Shown here piece by piece: positions 1-8,623 of a DNA stretch of 64,000 bases. Source of the stretch: Armatimonadota bacterium (GTDB lineage: Bacteria; Armatimonadota; Fimbriimonadia; Fimbriimonadales; Fimbriimonadaceae). The stretch is taken from contig JAFDWX010000008.1 in NCBI GenBank assembly GCA_018268255.1, forward strand, positions 325,868-389,867, given 5' to 3'. The number at the start of each line of letters is the position of its first letter. The first letter of the stretch is position 1. Both the position numbers and the translations under genes were made by a program. The notes below the pieces were generated by a model. The model was not told the origin of the DNA. It worked only from the letters and a program-made list of their open reading frames with translations, and ran no database searches.

Positions 1-584
1 CGGCCATAGGTGGGTTTGTAGCCAACAATTCCGCACAGGGACGCTGGCATCCGGATGGACCCGCCTGTGTCGGATCCCAGCGAAAGTGGTGCCAGTTCCG
101 CTGCAACTGCAGCTGCGGAGCCACCAGAAGATCCTCCGGGTGAGCGCGACGTATCCCATGGATTTCGAGAAGGCTTGAACGCCGAGTTCTCGCAGGATGT
201 CCCCATGGCAAACTCGTCGAGATTCGTCTTTCCGAGGGTGACAAGACCCTGACTCGAAATCTGCTGCATCACGGTGGCGTCGAATGGCGGAACGTAATTC
301 TCCAGAATTCTCGACGCACAAGTGGTGCGGAGGCCCTTGGTTGAAATATTGTCCTTGATCGCGATGGGAATCCCGGTCAGGGGTCCAGCCTCGCCGCGAT
401 CCAATAATTCCTGGGCGTGATCTGCCTCGGCAAGGGTCCGGGGTTCGTCAACTGTCAGGAAGCATCCGTATTTTTCATCCTCGTGACGGATACGATCCAA
501 GTGGGCTTGGGCGACTTCTCGCGCACTGACTTGCTTGGCTCGGAGCATGCCGGCCAATTCGGTAGCAGTTTTCTGGGTGAGCAA
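1..584 (-). CDS. gatA: Glu/Asp-tRNA(Gln/Asn) amidotransferase subunit A, N-terminal part
   Basis: Catalytic subunit of the GatCAB complex, which amidates Glu-tRNA(Gln) and/or Asp-tRNA(Asn) in the cytoplasm. Translation of the minus strand gives an amidase-signature protein: [11 protein letters not shown] carries the catalytic Lys, [13 protein letters not shown] the cis-Ser region and [12 protein letters not shown] the nucleophile Ser, all in the expected order. About 194 residues are visible and the gene runs off the left edge at VGYKPTYG. I chose a TTG start at 584 because GAGGA precedes it at normal distance and the next in-frame codons read [12 protein letters not shown], which fits the family. 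It lies directly after gatC, with only a few bases between the gatC stop and this start, so the two are cotranscribed. No gatB is in the window. The family assignment is certain; the start codon is less so. Confidence 0.93.
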   Translation of the reverse strand, partial: MLTQKTATELAGMLRAKQVSAREVAQAHLDRIRHEDEKYGCFLTVDEPRTLAEADHAQELLDRGEAGPLTGIPIAIKDNISTKGLRTTCASRILENYVPPFDATVMQQISSQGLVTLGKTNLDEFAMGTSCENSAFKPSRNPWDTSRSPGGSSGGSAAAVAAELAPLSLGSDTGGSIRMPASLCGIVGYKPTYG

Positions 585-590
585 TCTAGC

Positions 591-881
591 TTATTCCTCG
601 ATAATCGTCGGCACGACGAACAGGCCCGCGCGGGATTTCGGCGCGTTTTTGAGAACCATGTCGCGATCCAAAGGAAGCTCGATCACGTCATCTGCCCATA
701 CATTGCGTAAAGAAACGGCATGGGGCTTAGGATCGATTCCTTCCAGGTCCACGTCTGAGATATCCTGGAAGTGTCCGAGCAGGGCATTAAGTTCTTGCTG
801 AAAAGCAAGAAGTTCGCTTTCGGTTAGTTCCAACCGAGCAAGCTTGGCCACATGCTGGACCTCGTCGAGAGTGATCGGCAT
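591..881 (-). CDS. gatC: Glu/Asp-tRNA amidotransferase subunit C
   Basis: Small structural subunit of the GatCAB amidotransferase, which wraps GatA and GatB together. The 96-residue product opens with MPITLDEVQHVAKLARLELT and contains the LLGHFQDISDVDLEGIDP segment, both typical of GatC. The open frame extends upstream to 1160, but the extension has no family resemblance and overlaps the divergent gene at 916, so I start at the ATG at 881. It is followed at once by gatA. The divergent neighbour begins 34 bases away, so both promoters must share that short interval or overlap coding sequence. Confidence 0.93.
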   Translation of the reverse strand: MPITLDEVQHVAKLARLELTESELLAFQQELNALLGHFQDISDVDLEGIDPKPHAVSLRNVWADDVIELPLDRDMVLKNAPKSRAGLFVVPTIIEE

Positions 882-915
882 AAAGAGATTATAACGCAGG
901 AACGGCGATCTGACG

Positions 916-2985
916 ATGTACGGCCACTCACGAAAGACAAAATACTCAGCGGTTGCCGCGGTCATCACGATCGTATCCATCATGGGATTGGCGGCGAAGG
1001 CCCTAAGACCGCTGATTCCGGCCGAATCTCGGCTAAACCAAGCTCTGCCGGAGGAGGACTTCTTCAAGTCCACGGAAACGGAGGATATTCCCTGGAGAAA
1101 ATTTGACAGCGATGCGTTTGCAGAGGCAAGGCGAACGAACAAGCCGATCATTCTCCTCATCGGCGATGTCTGCTCCTTTGCTGGGCGTCAGGCGGATGGA
1201 CCGCGTGGTTTCCAGGAGAAGGATCTGGCTGTGCGCATTCGCAAGGGCTATGTTCCGATTCGGTTGGATACCTCTGAAGTAGGAGGCTGGTCTTCTGCTT
1301 ACCTTCCATTTTCTAGAGCGGTCATTGGTTTCGATCCTCTGTTTCAGCTCATCATCTTGGATCCCAACGGGACGCCGGTCGACGCAGGACTGGCGGTCGA
1401 GCCTGGCGTGGCACTCGCCCGAAGTTGGATATCACGCCAATTGGATCGTGCCGACCAGGTCCTCAAGAACCCTGCGAGCAGTCAGTTTCTCCTTCGACAC
1501 CAGGCTGACCTCGCTATGATGGAGAATCCGGCAACCTCCCCTTCATTTTCTGACCACCGAGACGCCCTAGAGGAGGTGATCGATCCGGTCTATGGTGGAT
1601 TGGTCATGAATAAGCGGCAGCTTCTTCAGCCGATTTCCTGGGAATATCTGCTTGCGCAAGGCGGGATGGAGAGCGCCGACAAGTCTCTTCGCCCCCTCCT
1701 CTTATCCTCGCTCGTGGATTGGCTGGACGGCGGCTTTTTCCGACAATCGAGCCAGAACTCTTACGCCTATATCGAGTTCGATAAGCTTGCTCGGCCGAAC
1801 GCTGAGATGGCACTCACCTTGGCGTTGCTGTACCAGCGAACCCAGACTCCGATCTATCGGTTTCACGCCATACGGACCTTCGATTGGCTCGTCGACCATA
1901 TGACTCAACGTGGGCTTGTCGTTCCGTACCAAATGGGCGATGAGGATGAGGTGCTTCGGAGTGAACGGTACTCATTTTCTCCATTGCTGCTCAGGGAGAA
2001 TTTTGAACCCGCTGAGAGACAGTGGTTGCGGCAGCATTTTGGCCTTCGCGCAGAGGAAGACCCCCAACTCACCATCAGAATCGACAGCGAAGAAGTTCTG
2101 GACTCGCCAGACTTCACTCAGTACCTTCAGCGCCTTCGAAAACTCAAATCGGGCCGGAATCCGCACGTCGCGGAGCAGCCCCAAGCGGATGTTTCCTGCA
2201 GTGCGGTCGCGCGCCTCTTGGAATGCGCATGGGTCCTGGGCGACAAAAAGCGTATTGGCATAGCGGGCGACATGGTCGAGCGCCTCGAGGAGTTTCGTTC
2301 CGGACGGACGATCGGGAGGCGGCCCAGTGATTTCAACTTCGAGGGCGTCTGCCTAGCCGATTACTTGGGGTACTCGGATGCCATGCTTTGGGACTACCTT
2401 GTTTTCGGAAGGGCTGAGTCGCTCCTGTCTGGTCGGACGGCACTCATCGATGGTCTCAATCGGTTCGCTGGAACTCTTCCAGGAGAATATCTTGCCTCTC
2501 GTTTCACAGATACTGGCGCAGCACCGCAGTTCGTCCCGTCTCCATCACTGACCGACGACTTGGGCGAGTCGGCTTTGTCGAGTGCGGTCCGGTTGCTCGG
2601 TTACTACCAGGCTTTGGATCAGATTGGAGTAACTGCCCGTGTCGCAGGATCACAACCGCAGGAATCGCTGCCTTGCGTACCGAACCTGATCGTCGACCGA
2701 TTCGCCAGCATTGCCAACGAAATGCGCATTCGGGTTTCTGGTTTTTACCTAAACTCCCTACGAACCAAGGACGGCATTTTTGCGGTCTCGACCGGTCCGA
2801 ATGCGAGCCAATTGGCGAATCGGGTGCGCATCGACCACCCTGACACGATCATCGTCACCAGTTTTGGTGGCGAAGCTGGCCCAAAAATGAAGACACCGGG
2901 TCTTTACGGTGTTCACCACGGTCAAGTGGTGGGTCCCATGACCCCGGAGAAACTCTCTGATTGGCTGATCCGGGCGAGGCATTAG
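916..2985 (+). CDS. DUF255/YyaL-like protein with degenerate thioredoxin domain
   Basis: A 689-residue protein with a hydrophobic N-terminal segment (about residues 10-28) that could be a signal anchor. Residues about 58-135 resemble the thioredoxin-like DUF255 domain of YyaL/SPATA20 proteins (PWRKFDSDAFAEARRTNKP, then a strand IILLIGDVCSFAG). The rest is helical, with WEYLLAQGGMES and LVDWLDGGFFRQ, as in the (alpha/alpha)6 barrel of that family. The usual CHWCH active-site motif is replaced by CSFAG, so disulfide chemistry through the normal Cys pair is not expected. The biochemical role of this family is not established. It is transcribed divergently from gatCA and is followed by tRNA-Ser. 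Start chosen at the ATG with AGGA 12 bases upstream. Confidence 0.7.
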   Translation: MYGHSRKTKYSAVAAVITIVSIMGLAAKALRPLIPAESRLNQALPEEDFFKSTETEDIPWRKFDSDAFAEARRTNKPIILLIGDVCSFAGRQADGPRGFQEKDLAVRIRKGYVPIRLDTSEVGGWSSAYLPFSRAVIGFDPLFQLIILDPNGTPVDAGLAVEPGVALARSWISRQLDRADQVLKNPASSQFLLRHQADLAMMENPATSPSFSDHRDALEEVIDPVYGGLVMNKRQLLQPISWEYLLAQGGMESADKSLRPLLLSSLVDWLDGGFFRQSSQNSYAYIEFDKLARPNAEMALTLALLYQRTQTPIYRFHAIRTFDWLVDHMTQRGLVVPYQMGDEDEVLRSERYSFSPLLLRENFEPAERQWLRQHFGLRAEEDPQLTIRIDSEEVLDSPDFTQYLQRLRKLKSGRNPHVAEQPQADVSCSAVARLLECAWVLGDKKRIGIAGDMVERLEEFRSGRTIGRRPSDFNFEGVCLADYLGYSDAMLWDYLVFGRAESLLSGRTALIDGLNRFAGTLPGEYLASRFTDTGAAPQFVPSPSLTDDLGESALSSAVRLLGYYQALDQIGVTARVAGSQPQESLPCVPNLIVDRFASIANEMRIRVSGFYLNSLRTKDGIFAVSTGPNASQLANRVRIDHPDTIIVTSFGGEAGPKMKTPGLYGVHHGQVVGPMTPEKLSDWLIRARH

Positions 2986-3011
2986 CCCCGATGATAGGGC
3001 ATAATATCCCC

Positions 3012-3099
3012 GGACAGGTCGCATAGTGGTCTAGTGCGCCGCACTCGAAATGCGGTGAGGTGCAAGCCTCCGTGGGTTCGAATCCCACCCTGTCCGCCA
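3012..3099 (+). tRNA. tRNA-Ser (anticodon CGA)
   Basis: A full cloverleaf can be folded: acceptor arm GGACAGG pairs with CCTGTCC, discriminator G, and CCA is encoded. The anticodon stem CCGCA/TGCGG encloses the loop CTCGAAA, giving anticodon CGA. There is a long variable arm (TGAGGTGCAAGCCTC), as expected for serine, and a normal T-loop GGGTTCGAATCCC. It sits between the DUF255 gene and the convergent secreted protease. Confidence 0.96.
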
Positions 3100-3103
3100 C
3101 CGA

Positions 3104-4267
3104 TCACCCCATTTTGATCGATTCCAGAAAGGTCTCGAGGTTCGCTGGACCGCTTTCGTCGCTGGCGGGATAGCTTAGCGTAACGATCCACATCTGATCC
3201 TTCTGCTTGAGCACCACGGAGCACTCCACCATGGCCTCATCTTTCTCCAAGTAGGACGCAATGACCACCTTGGCCTCCTGGAATCCTGAAACTTCAAACG
3301 GAAGGATCTTCGGCTCAGCTTTGGTTCCATCGTCCAGTTTGATCGCGCTCTTCTTGCGTTGCGATTCGATTTCCTCAGCCAGGGCCAGTGCCGAAGGGCA
3401 TTCACCCTTTTTGAACTGGAAATAGGTTGCGGCAATCTGATAGTCCCCTTGGTGGGTTCCACCGGCTCGAAATTTGGTCACAACCGTGGCGAGATCTGCT
3501 TGGATGGTGCTGTCAGAAACCGGGATCGGCACGGGTGAAAGAAACTGAAGTCCAGTGTGGGCGAATTCCGAGTTTTTCCAGGTGTTGAATTCTGCACTGT
3601 CTGCTGTTTTGACAAAAGAAGAGTTGTCTTGTGGAAGGGCGCAAACAGCGTGTTTCGAATCGAGTTGTGTGATGTAGGATGACGGAACCGCGAAATTCAA
3701 GTTCTGCCCATCCGTTAGTTGGTAACTCACCACACCAAGAGCTTCACCATACTTATCGAGTAACGGACTGCCACTATTACCAGCACTAACCGGAGCACTG
3801 AATTGGATAACTTGTAATCCATCCTCAGTTCTCACCTGGTTCACAATCCCTTGGGAGATGGAAAATTCGAGTCCTTTTGGAGAGCCGATAACGTACGTAT
3901 CGCTGCCGATATCGGGTACCGATCCCTTAAGACGAAGAAACGGATTCCCTTTGGTTTTGATCCTGATCAAGGCAACGTCTGCGGTCTGATTGCCGTCAAT
4001 CATTCCAATAACATCGGCAGTAGATCCATCCGCGAATTTTGCTACGACTTTTTCTGCGCCAGCGATGACGTGATAGGCGGTCACCGCATCGCCATTCGGC
4101 GAGATGAAGAAGCCCGTACCTGATCCCACTGTTTCCCCTTCCTTATCCTGGATCAAGAGCGTCACAACCGCTCGATGGGTCTGTTGATAGACCTCGGCCG
4201 CAGTTTGGGCAAAAACACTGACCAAAACATTAGTCAGGATAAATACGGTAGCAAACACCCGCTTCAT
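3104..4267 (-). CDS. Secreted trypsin-fold (S1C, DegP-like) serine protease
   Basis: A 387-residue exported serine protease. The signal peptide is MKRVFATVFILTNVLVSVFA. The catalytic triad is visible as His66 in TAYHV, Asp97 in TADVAL and Ser165 in GNSGSP, in the S1C spacing. No PDZ domain is apparent; the C-terminal 200 residues are an unassigned domain (with EKDEAMVECSVVLKQK), so this is not a classical DegP. The longer frame begins at 4297, but the ATG at 4267 has a strong AAAGGAGAG site seven bases upstream and starts the signal peptide, so I use it. It likely cleaves or senses misfolded envelope proteins. It converges on tRNA-Ser, ending a few bases from it. Confidence 0.88.
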   Translation of the reverse strand: MKRVFATVFILTNVLVSVFAQTAAEVYQQTHRAVVTLLIQDKEGETVGSGTGFFISPNGDAVTAYHVIAGAEKVVAKFADGSTADVIGMIDGNQTADVALIRIKTKGNPFLRLKGSVPDIGSDTYVIGSPKGLEFSISQGIVNQVRTEDGLQVIQFSAPVSAGNSGSPLLDKYGEALGVVSYQLTDGQNLNFAVPSSYITQLDSKHAVCALPQDNSSFVKTADSAEFNTWKNSEFAHTGLQFLSPVPIPVSDSTIQADLATVVTKFRAGGTHQGDYQIAATYFQFKKGECPSALALAEEIESQRKKSAIKLDDGTKAEPKILPFEVSGFQEAKVVIASYLEKDEAMVECSVVLKQKDQMWIVTLSYPASDESGPANLETFLESIKMG

Positions 4268-4409
4268 AAAGAACTCTCCTTTAGCGCCTTGTGCCATACC
4301 AGGCGGTCTATTTCCCAGGTAATTGCATGGACCATGACAAAACTGTTGTCATTTGACGAAAACAGCAATAGTGAGCGGAAAATTAACCCAAAGGTGGATC
4401 CGCACGACG

Positions 4410-4430
4410 CGACATTCTAGACAAATGTCG
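4410..4430. promoter_or_regulatory. Candidate SOS (LexA-type) operator upstream of uvrB
   Basis: A perfect 7-bp inverted repeat, CGACATT and AATGTCG, is separated by seven bases and ends 17 bases before the uvrB start. uvrB is an SOS gene in many bacteria, so a dyad at this position is a plausible repressor site. LexA motifs differ between phyla and I do not know the motif for this lineage. The repeat is seen; its role is inferred. Confidence 0.4.
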
Positions 4431-4447
4431 AGTAATCTAGGCATAAG

Positions 4448-6520
4448 ATGATCGTCCAGTACGACACCCCGTTTGCCTTGGGAGGAGCGTTTGAGCCCAA
4501 GGGTGACCAAGCCTCAGCGATTCGAACTCTGCTCGACGGCATCGACTCTGGCTACCGGTTCCAAACCCTTCTAGGCGCCACCGGCACCGGTAAAACCTAC
4601 ACCATGGCGAGCGTGATTGCGGCGGCTCAGCGACCGGCGCTCATCATTGCCCACAACAAGACCTTGGCCGCGCAACTTTGCCAGGAATTTCGTGCCTTCT
4701 TTCCAGAGAATTCTGTTCAATACTTCATCAGCTATTACGACTACTATCAGCCCGAAGCCTACGTACCCAACTCGGACCTTTACATCGAGAAGGACTCGTC
4801 CGTCAATGAGGAAATAGAGCGGCTCCGGCATGCGGCAACGCACGCGCTTTTGGAAAGGCGAGATGTCGTCATCGTGGCCAGCGTCAGCTGCATCTATGGA
4901 TTGGGCTCGCCGGATACCTACGCCGAAGGGGTTGTGACCTTTGAAGCGGGAATGGAATTCAATCTAGACGAAGTTCTCACTCGACTTGTCCAGATGCAGT
5001 TCACCCGGAACGACATGGTCCTGCAAAGAGGCACATTCCGGGTCAAAGGCGACCTAATCGAGATCCAGCCGAAAGATGAGGAGCTGGTGACTCGAGTGGA
5101 ATTTTTCGGGGACACCATCGAGCGGATTCGAGTGGTCGATCCGCTCACCCGAGAGGTCGTCGATGAACCGAGCAAGCTCTCTGTGTTTCCCGCCACGCAC
5201 TATGTGACTCCACTGGAGCGAATGGATGCGGTCCTCGAAATGATCGAAGAGGAAACTCGCCTCCAGCACGAGCTTTTTGTGTCTCAGGGCAAGTTGCTTG
5301 AAGCGCAGCGGCTTCGTCAACGAGTGGATTTCGACCTTGAAATGATGCGGGAAGTCGGGTTCTGCAATGGCATCGAGAACTACTCGCGCTATTTTGATGG
5401 ACGCGCGCCTGGAACTCCGCCGTACACGCTCCTGGACTTTTTGCCCAAGGAATCTCTCATCTTTATCGATGAATCACACCAGACCATCCCCCAAATCCGG
5501 GCGATGTTCAACGGAGATCGCCAGCGGAAATCGGTCCTTGTGGAATACGGTTTTCGTTTGCCGAGCGCGCTGGATAACAGACCTCTGAAATTTGAGGAGT
5601 TTCTGGAGCGGGTGCCCCAAGTGGTGTTCGTATCCGCCACGCCTGGTCCATTTGAGCAGGATGTGGCCGATCAAGTCGCTCAGCAGGTCATTCGGCCAAC
5701 CTACGTGCTCGATCCTGAGATCAGCATTCGGGCCACAAAGGGCCAAATCGATGACCTCATCAACGAGATTCAGGTCCGAGTCGAGCGTGGAGAGAGGTCT
5801 TTGGTGACCACTCTCACCAAGAAGATGGCGGAAGACTTGACCAAGTACCTCCAGGATCTTAACGTTCGAGTGAACTACATCCACTCGGAAGTCCACTCCT
5901 TGGATCGCCCCGAGATACTCCGTGATTTGCGGCTCGGAGTCTATGATGTCGTGGTTGGGGTCAACTTGCTTCGTGAAGGACTGGACCTTCCGGAAGTCAC
6001 GCTCGTGGCAATTCTGGATGCCGACAAGGAAGGATTCCTGCGATCCGAAACCAGCCTGATCCAGACGATCGGACGCGCAGCAAGGAACCAAGATGGATTG
6101 GTGATCATGTATGCCGACACCATTACGGGTTCGATGCAGTCTGCCATCGATGAGACCGATCGGCGTCGTGAAATCCAGCGGAAGTACAACGAGGAGCACG
6201 GAACGGCGCCTCGGACTGTTGCCAAGGAAGTGCGGGAAACCATCCGTGGGTACGAGGCAGTTGCGGAGGTCGCGGCGCAATACGACGATGAAACCAACTC
6301 TTTGATCGGCAAAGATGGTCTGCCCGTAAGGTTGGAGGATCTCCCACTCCTGATTTCCAATCTCGAAAAGGAGATGAAGGACCTTGCCAAGGTGATGGAG
6401 TTCGAAAAAGCCGCCCAAGTGCGCGATGAAATTGGTCGGCTCCGTGGTCTGATGGGCGTAAGTTCGGGGAAATCAAATCGCGAAAAGCGGCGCACGCGAA
6501 TCGGGTCAAAGCGATTCTGA
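4448..6520 (+). CDS. uvrB: Excinuclease ABC subunit B
   Basis: DNA-damage recognition helicase of nucleotide excision repair, which loads on DNA with UvrA and hands over to UvrC. The 690 residues match the usual length. Visible are the Walker A motif GATGTGKT near residue 40, the beta-hairpin region SYYDYYQPEAYVP, the Walker B DESH motif (IFIDESHQTIPQ), helicase motifs VVGVNLLREGLD and QTIGRAARN, and a C-terminal UVR motif (LEKEMKDLAKVMEFEKAAQV) for UvrC contact. A dyad upstream may place it under SOS control. An HD-GYP gene follows on the same strand after a 119-base gap. Identification is certain. Confidence 0.98.
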   Translation: MIVQYDTPFALGGAFEPKGDQASAIRTLLDGIDSGYRFQTLLGATGTGKTYTMASVIAAAQRPALIIAHNKTLAAQLCQEFRAFFPENSVQYFISYYDYYQPEAYVPNSDLYIEKDSSVNEEIERLRHAATHALLERRDVVIVASVSCIYGLGSPDTYAEGVVTFEAGMEFNLDEVLTRLVQMQFTRNDMVLQRGTFRVKGDLIEIQPKDEELVTRVEFFGDTIERIRVVDPLTREVVDEPSKLSVFPATHYVTPLERMDAVLEMIEEETRLQHELFVSQGKLLEAQRLRQRVDFDLEMMREVGFCNGIENYSRYFDGRAPGTPPYTLLDFLPKESLIFIDESHQTIPQIRAMFNGDRQRKSVLVEYGFRLPSALDNRPLKFEEFLERVPQVVFVSATPGPFEQDVADQVAQQVIRPTYVLDPEISIRATKGQIDDLINEIQVRVERGERSLVTTLTKKMAEDLTKYLQDLNVRVNYIHSEVHSLDRPEILRDLRLGVYDVVVGVNLLREGLDLPEVTLVAILDADKEGFLRSETSLIQTIGRAARNQDGLVIMYADTITGSMQSAIDETDRRREIQRKYNEEHGTAPRTVAKEVRETIRGYEAVAEVAAQYDDETNSLIGKDGLPVRLEDLPLLISNLEKEMKDLAKVMEFEKAAQVRDEIGRLRGLMGVSSGKSNREKRRTRIGSKRF

Positions 6521-6555
6521 AGTATGAGATCTGATTTATCACCTCGGGCAAGGGA

Positions 6556-6572
6556 TTGGCACGAATCCTGCA
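6556..6572 (+). promoter_or_regulatory. Candidate sigma-54 (-24/-12) promoter
   Basis: The sequence TTGGCACGAATCCTGCA matches the -24/-12 consensus (TTGGCACG, four bases, TTGCA) with one mismatch. The invariant GG and GC are exactly ten bases apart. It lies in the gap between uvrB and the HD-GYP gene, pointing at the latter, with a predicted start about 12 bases after the GC (near 6583). No enhancer-binding protein or rpoN is visible here, so this is motif evidence only. Confidence 0.45.
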
Positions 6573-6639
6573 ACAATGACAAATGCGGTCCGGAGACCTA
6601 CAAAGTAAGGTCATCCGGGCCGATATATTTTGGTAGTTC

Positions 6640-7641
6640 ATGGGTTCCGATCGGGGCAAACGATCCGGCAAATCAAGCTGGAAAGAGGAGAAGCAACAGC
6701 TGATCCAAATGAAATCCCCCAAGGGCATTTCGATGCTCGTGGCGAGGGCCTATTTTGTGCTTGGCGTGGGGCTCATCTTCGCCTTGCGCGTCAGTCAATC
6801 GGGATTTTCCGGTGACTGGGTCGGTCGAACCATTTCCATGGTGTCGGAATCAGAATTTTGGATTCAAAGCGCCCAAGCAACTCTCATCATCATCTTCTCG
6901 GCGCTGCTCCTGTACTTTGTCACCAACCGCGTGCTCGATCGTGTTTTCCGTGCACACCAACAGGTCGTCCAAAACCAGCTTGAGATCGTCCAGAGACTCG
7001 CCGCTGCGGCTGAAATGCGCGACGGCGCCACGTATGACCATTGCTATCGAGTGGGACGATTTGCAGAAGAAATCGCCCTCCACCTGGGGGTGACCAAGGA
7101 CTCGGCACGCCTGTTGTTTCTCGCCTCGCAACTTCACGACGTTGGGAAGATCGCGATTCCAGATGCGATTCTCCACAAACCGGGAAGGCTCGAACCGCAT
7201 GAGCGCAAGCTGATGGAGGGCCACGTTGAGCTTGGCGCCGCGATGCTTGCAGGGGTGAGCACTCCGATGCTTAAGCTGGCCGAGGTGATTGTTTGGACCC
7301 ACCACGAGAAGTTCGACGGCACTGGTTATCCCCGTCGCCTGAAGGGAGCTGAAATCCCGCTGGAAGGGCGAATCGTTGCAGTGGCCGACGTATTTGATGC
7401 CTTGGTCATGGACCGACCCTACAAAATGGGAATGCCCATCGAGCGCGCTGTCGACATCATCCAAAAGGACGCGGGCACACACTTCGATCCTGAGGTGGTC
7501 AACGCCTTCATGAGGGCGCTCCCTCGCATCCGCATGATCAACGGTGGTGCCGGTGAATATGCCGGGAACAGCGTTTTGAATATGCGTGAAGATGAGGCGC
7601 TGAAACTCATCAAGCAGCATCCGTTTGATAAAGCTGCTTAG
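6640..7641 (+). CDS. Membrane-anchored HD-GYP domain protein (probable c-di-GMP phosphodiesterase)
   Basis: A 333-residue protein with two N-terminal membrane segments (around MLVARAYFVLGVGLIFALRV and TLIIIFSALLLYFVTNRVL), a short helical linker and a complete HD-GYP domain. Key residues are seen: LHDVGKIAIPD (HD pair), the HHEKFDGTGYP signature and the downstream VADVFDAL motif. The family hydrolyses cyclic di-GMP, so it probably lowers that second messenger in response to a membrane signal. Start choice is open: 6640 lacks a ribosome site, an ATG at 6709 gives a Lys-rich N-terminus, and an ATG at 6733 has AAGGG seven bases upstream. A sigma-54-like promoter lies upstream. It overlaps the convergent lipoprotein gene by four bases. 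Confidence 0.88.
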   Translation: MGSDRGKRSGKSSWKEEKQQLIQMKSPKGISMLVARAYFVLGVGLIFALRVSQSGFSGDWVGRTISMVSESEFWIQSAQATLIIIFSALLLYFVTNRVLDRVFRAHQQVVQNQLEIVQRLAAAAEMRDGATYDHCYRVGRFAEEIALHLGVTKDSARLLFLASQLHDVGKIAIPDAILHKPGRLEPHERKLMEGHVELGAAMLAGVSTPMLKLAEVIVWTHHEKFDGTGYPRRLKGAEIPLEGRIVAVADVFDALVMDRPYKMGMPIERAVDIIQKDAGTHFDPEVVNAFMRALPRIRMINGGAGEYAGNSVLNMREDEALKLIKQHPFDKAA

Positions 7642-8195
7642 TAATCGATCGGCTTGGGCAGATTGCCTTTCACCGATTCGATATCGATCGGCTGAGTGGG
7701 CTTTCCAATTTTTGCTTCCAGTGTCGTAACGAGTTTGTCCACACTCCCCGAGGTTAACTGGTCTGCTCGTACGGCAACATGGCTATCCTGCGTTACAAAT
7801 ATCGTCGACGGCCCTTGAGAGAAGTGGTATTGAGTCGTGTAGAACCCGTCCGGGTCCGGAAACACCGTGAATTTGACTTTGTTTAACTTAAGCCAGGCGA
7901 CACACCCTGCCTCAGTCCCTGCATAAACACCCAGCACTTTAACCTTGTCTCCGTATGCCTCTTGGATCAGCTCAAAGAGAGCTAGAGACTTCTTTCCTTG
8001 ATCGAGTTTCGCGGGAATAAAGACCGCTACAACCGGGCGTTCTTTGAGTTGATCCAGCAGTGAATAGTGCTGATTATCTTGGGGCGACAAGCCTTTGAAT
8101 GGCACGGCCAGTTCGCCTTTCGGGCGGAGAGATTCCAGAGTGCAGCCAGACGTGAGAAGCACAGTGAGGAGGAGGAGGTATCGCGCGATCCTCAC
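7638..8195 (-). CDS. Thioredoxin-fold lipoprotein (AhpC/TlpA-like)
   Basis: A 185-residue lipoprotein. The signal sequence ends in the lipobox LLTSGC, so the mature protein begins at a lipidated Cys. The body resembles peroxiredoxin/TlpA folds: LKERPVVAVFIPAKLDQGKK, VKVLGVYAG, then the cis-Pro-like QGPSTIFV. The position after the first strand has IPAK instead of a CxxC pair, so thiol-redox activity through that motif looks lost. I start at the GTG at 8195, which overlaps the upstream TGA stop (GTGA) and has GGAGAG upstream; the frame extends to 8255 inside the neighbouring gene. It is translationally coupled to the DUF423 gene. Confidence 0.72.
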   Translation of the reverse strand: MRIARYLLLLTVLLTSGCTLESLRPKGELAVPFKGLSPQDNQHYSLLDQLKERPVVAVFIPAKLDQGKKSLALFELIQEAYGDKVKVLGVYAGTEAGCVAWLKLNKVKFTVFPDPDGFYTTQYHFSQGPSTIFVTQDSHVAVRADQLTSGSVDKLVTTLEAKIGKPTQPIDIESVKGNLPKPIDY

Positions 8196-8578
8196 GCCGC
8201 ACTCTCCGACTTTCCGTCCGCTAGAAACGCCGCTACCACAAAAAGCCAACCGCACAAAAATGCAACTCCTCCGATGGGGGTGATGGCACCGAGTACTTTA
8301 ATGTTCGAAAGCGCCAGAGCATAAAGAGACCCCGAAAAAATGAGAATCCCGATAAGAAATGCCAATTGAGCACGGACTAGGTGAGCAACGGCCAATTTCG
8401 AGCCCATCGCAGCGAGCGCAACCATGGCCACAGAGTGCAACTGCTGATAGTGGGCACCAGTTTGGAATACCGCAACCATGTCGGGGGTTACCATGGCCTT
8501 GAGGCCGTGAGCTCCAAAGGCTCCGGCTGCAACTCCCAAAAAGGCCAATATCGCGCCCAATGCACCGAACCTGCGCAT
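8192..8578 (-). CDS. DUF423 family small membrane protein
   Basis: A 128-residue protein with about four membrane segments and the DUF423 pattern: LGVAAGAFGAHGL near the N-terminus, then FQTGAHYQQLHSVAM, FSGSLYALAL and ITPIGGVAFLCGW. The family (YgdD/YwdK relatives) has no established function. A GTG two codons upstream is possible, but ATG at 8578 fits the family start MRRFGALGA. It is first in a two-gene unit with the lipoprotein, whose start overlaps its stop. proS is divergent, 45 bases away. Confidence 0.85.
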   Translation of the reverse strand: MRRFGALGAILAFLGVAAGAFGAHGLKAMVTPDMVAVFQTGAHYQQLHSVAMVALAAMGSKLAVAHLVRAQLAFLIGILIFSGSLYALALSNIKVLGAITPIGGVAFLCGWLFVVAAFLADGKSESAA

Positions 8579-8623
8579 GCCCACGAGGGTACCAGCATCG
8601 CCTTATGCCAAAATTGAGGTCAC

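Noticed and set aside
882..1160. Upstream extension of gatC
   Set aside because: The extra 93 residues are antisense to the DUF255 gene and lack similarity; ATG 881 gives the normal GatC length.
5474..6418. 314-residue minus-strand frame opposite uvrB
   Set aside because: Shadow of uvrB; no family motifs.
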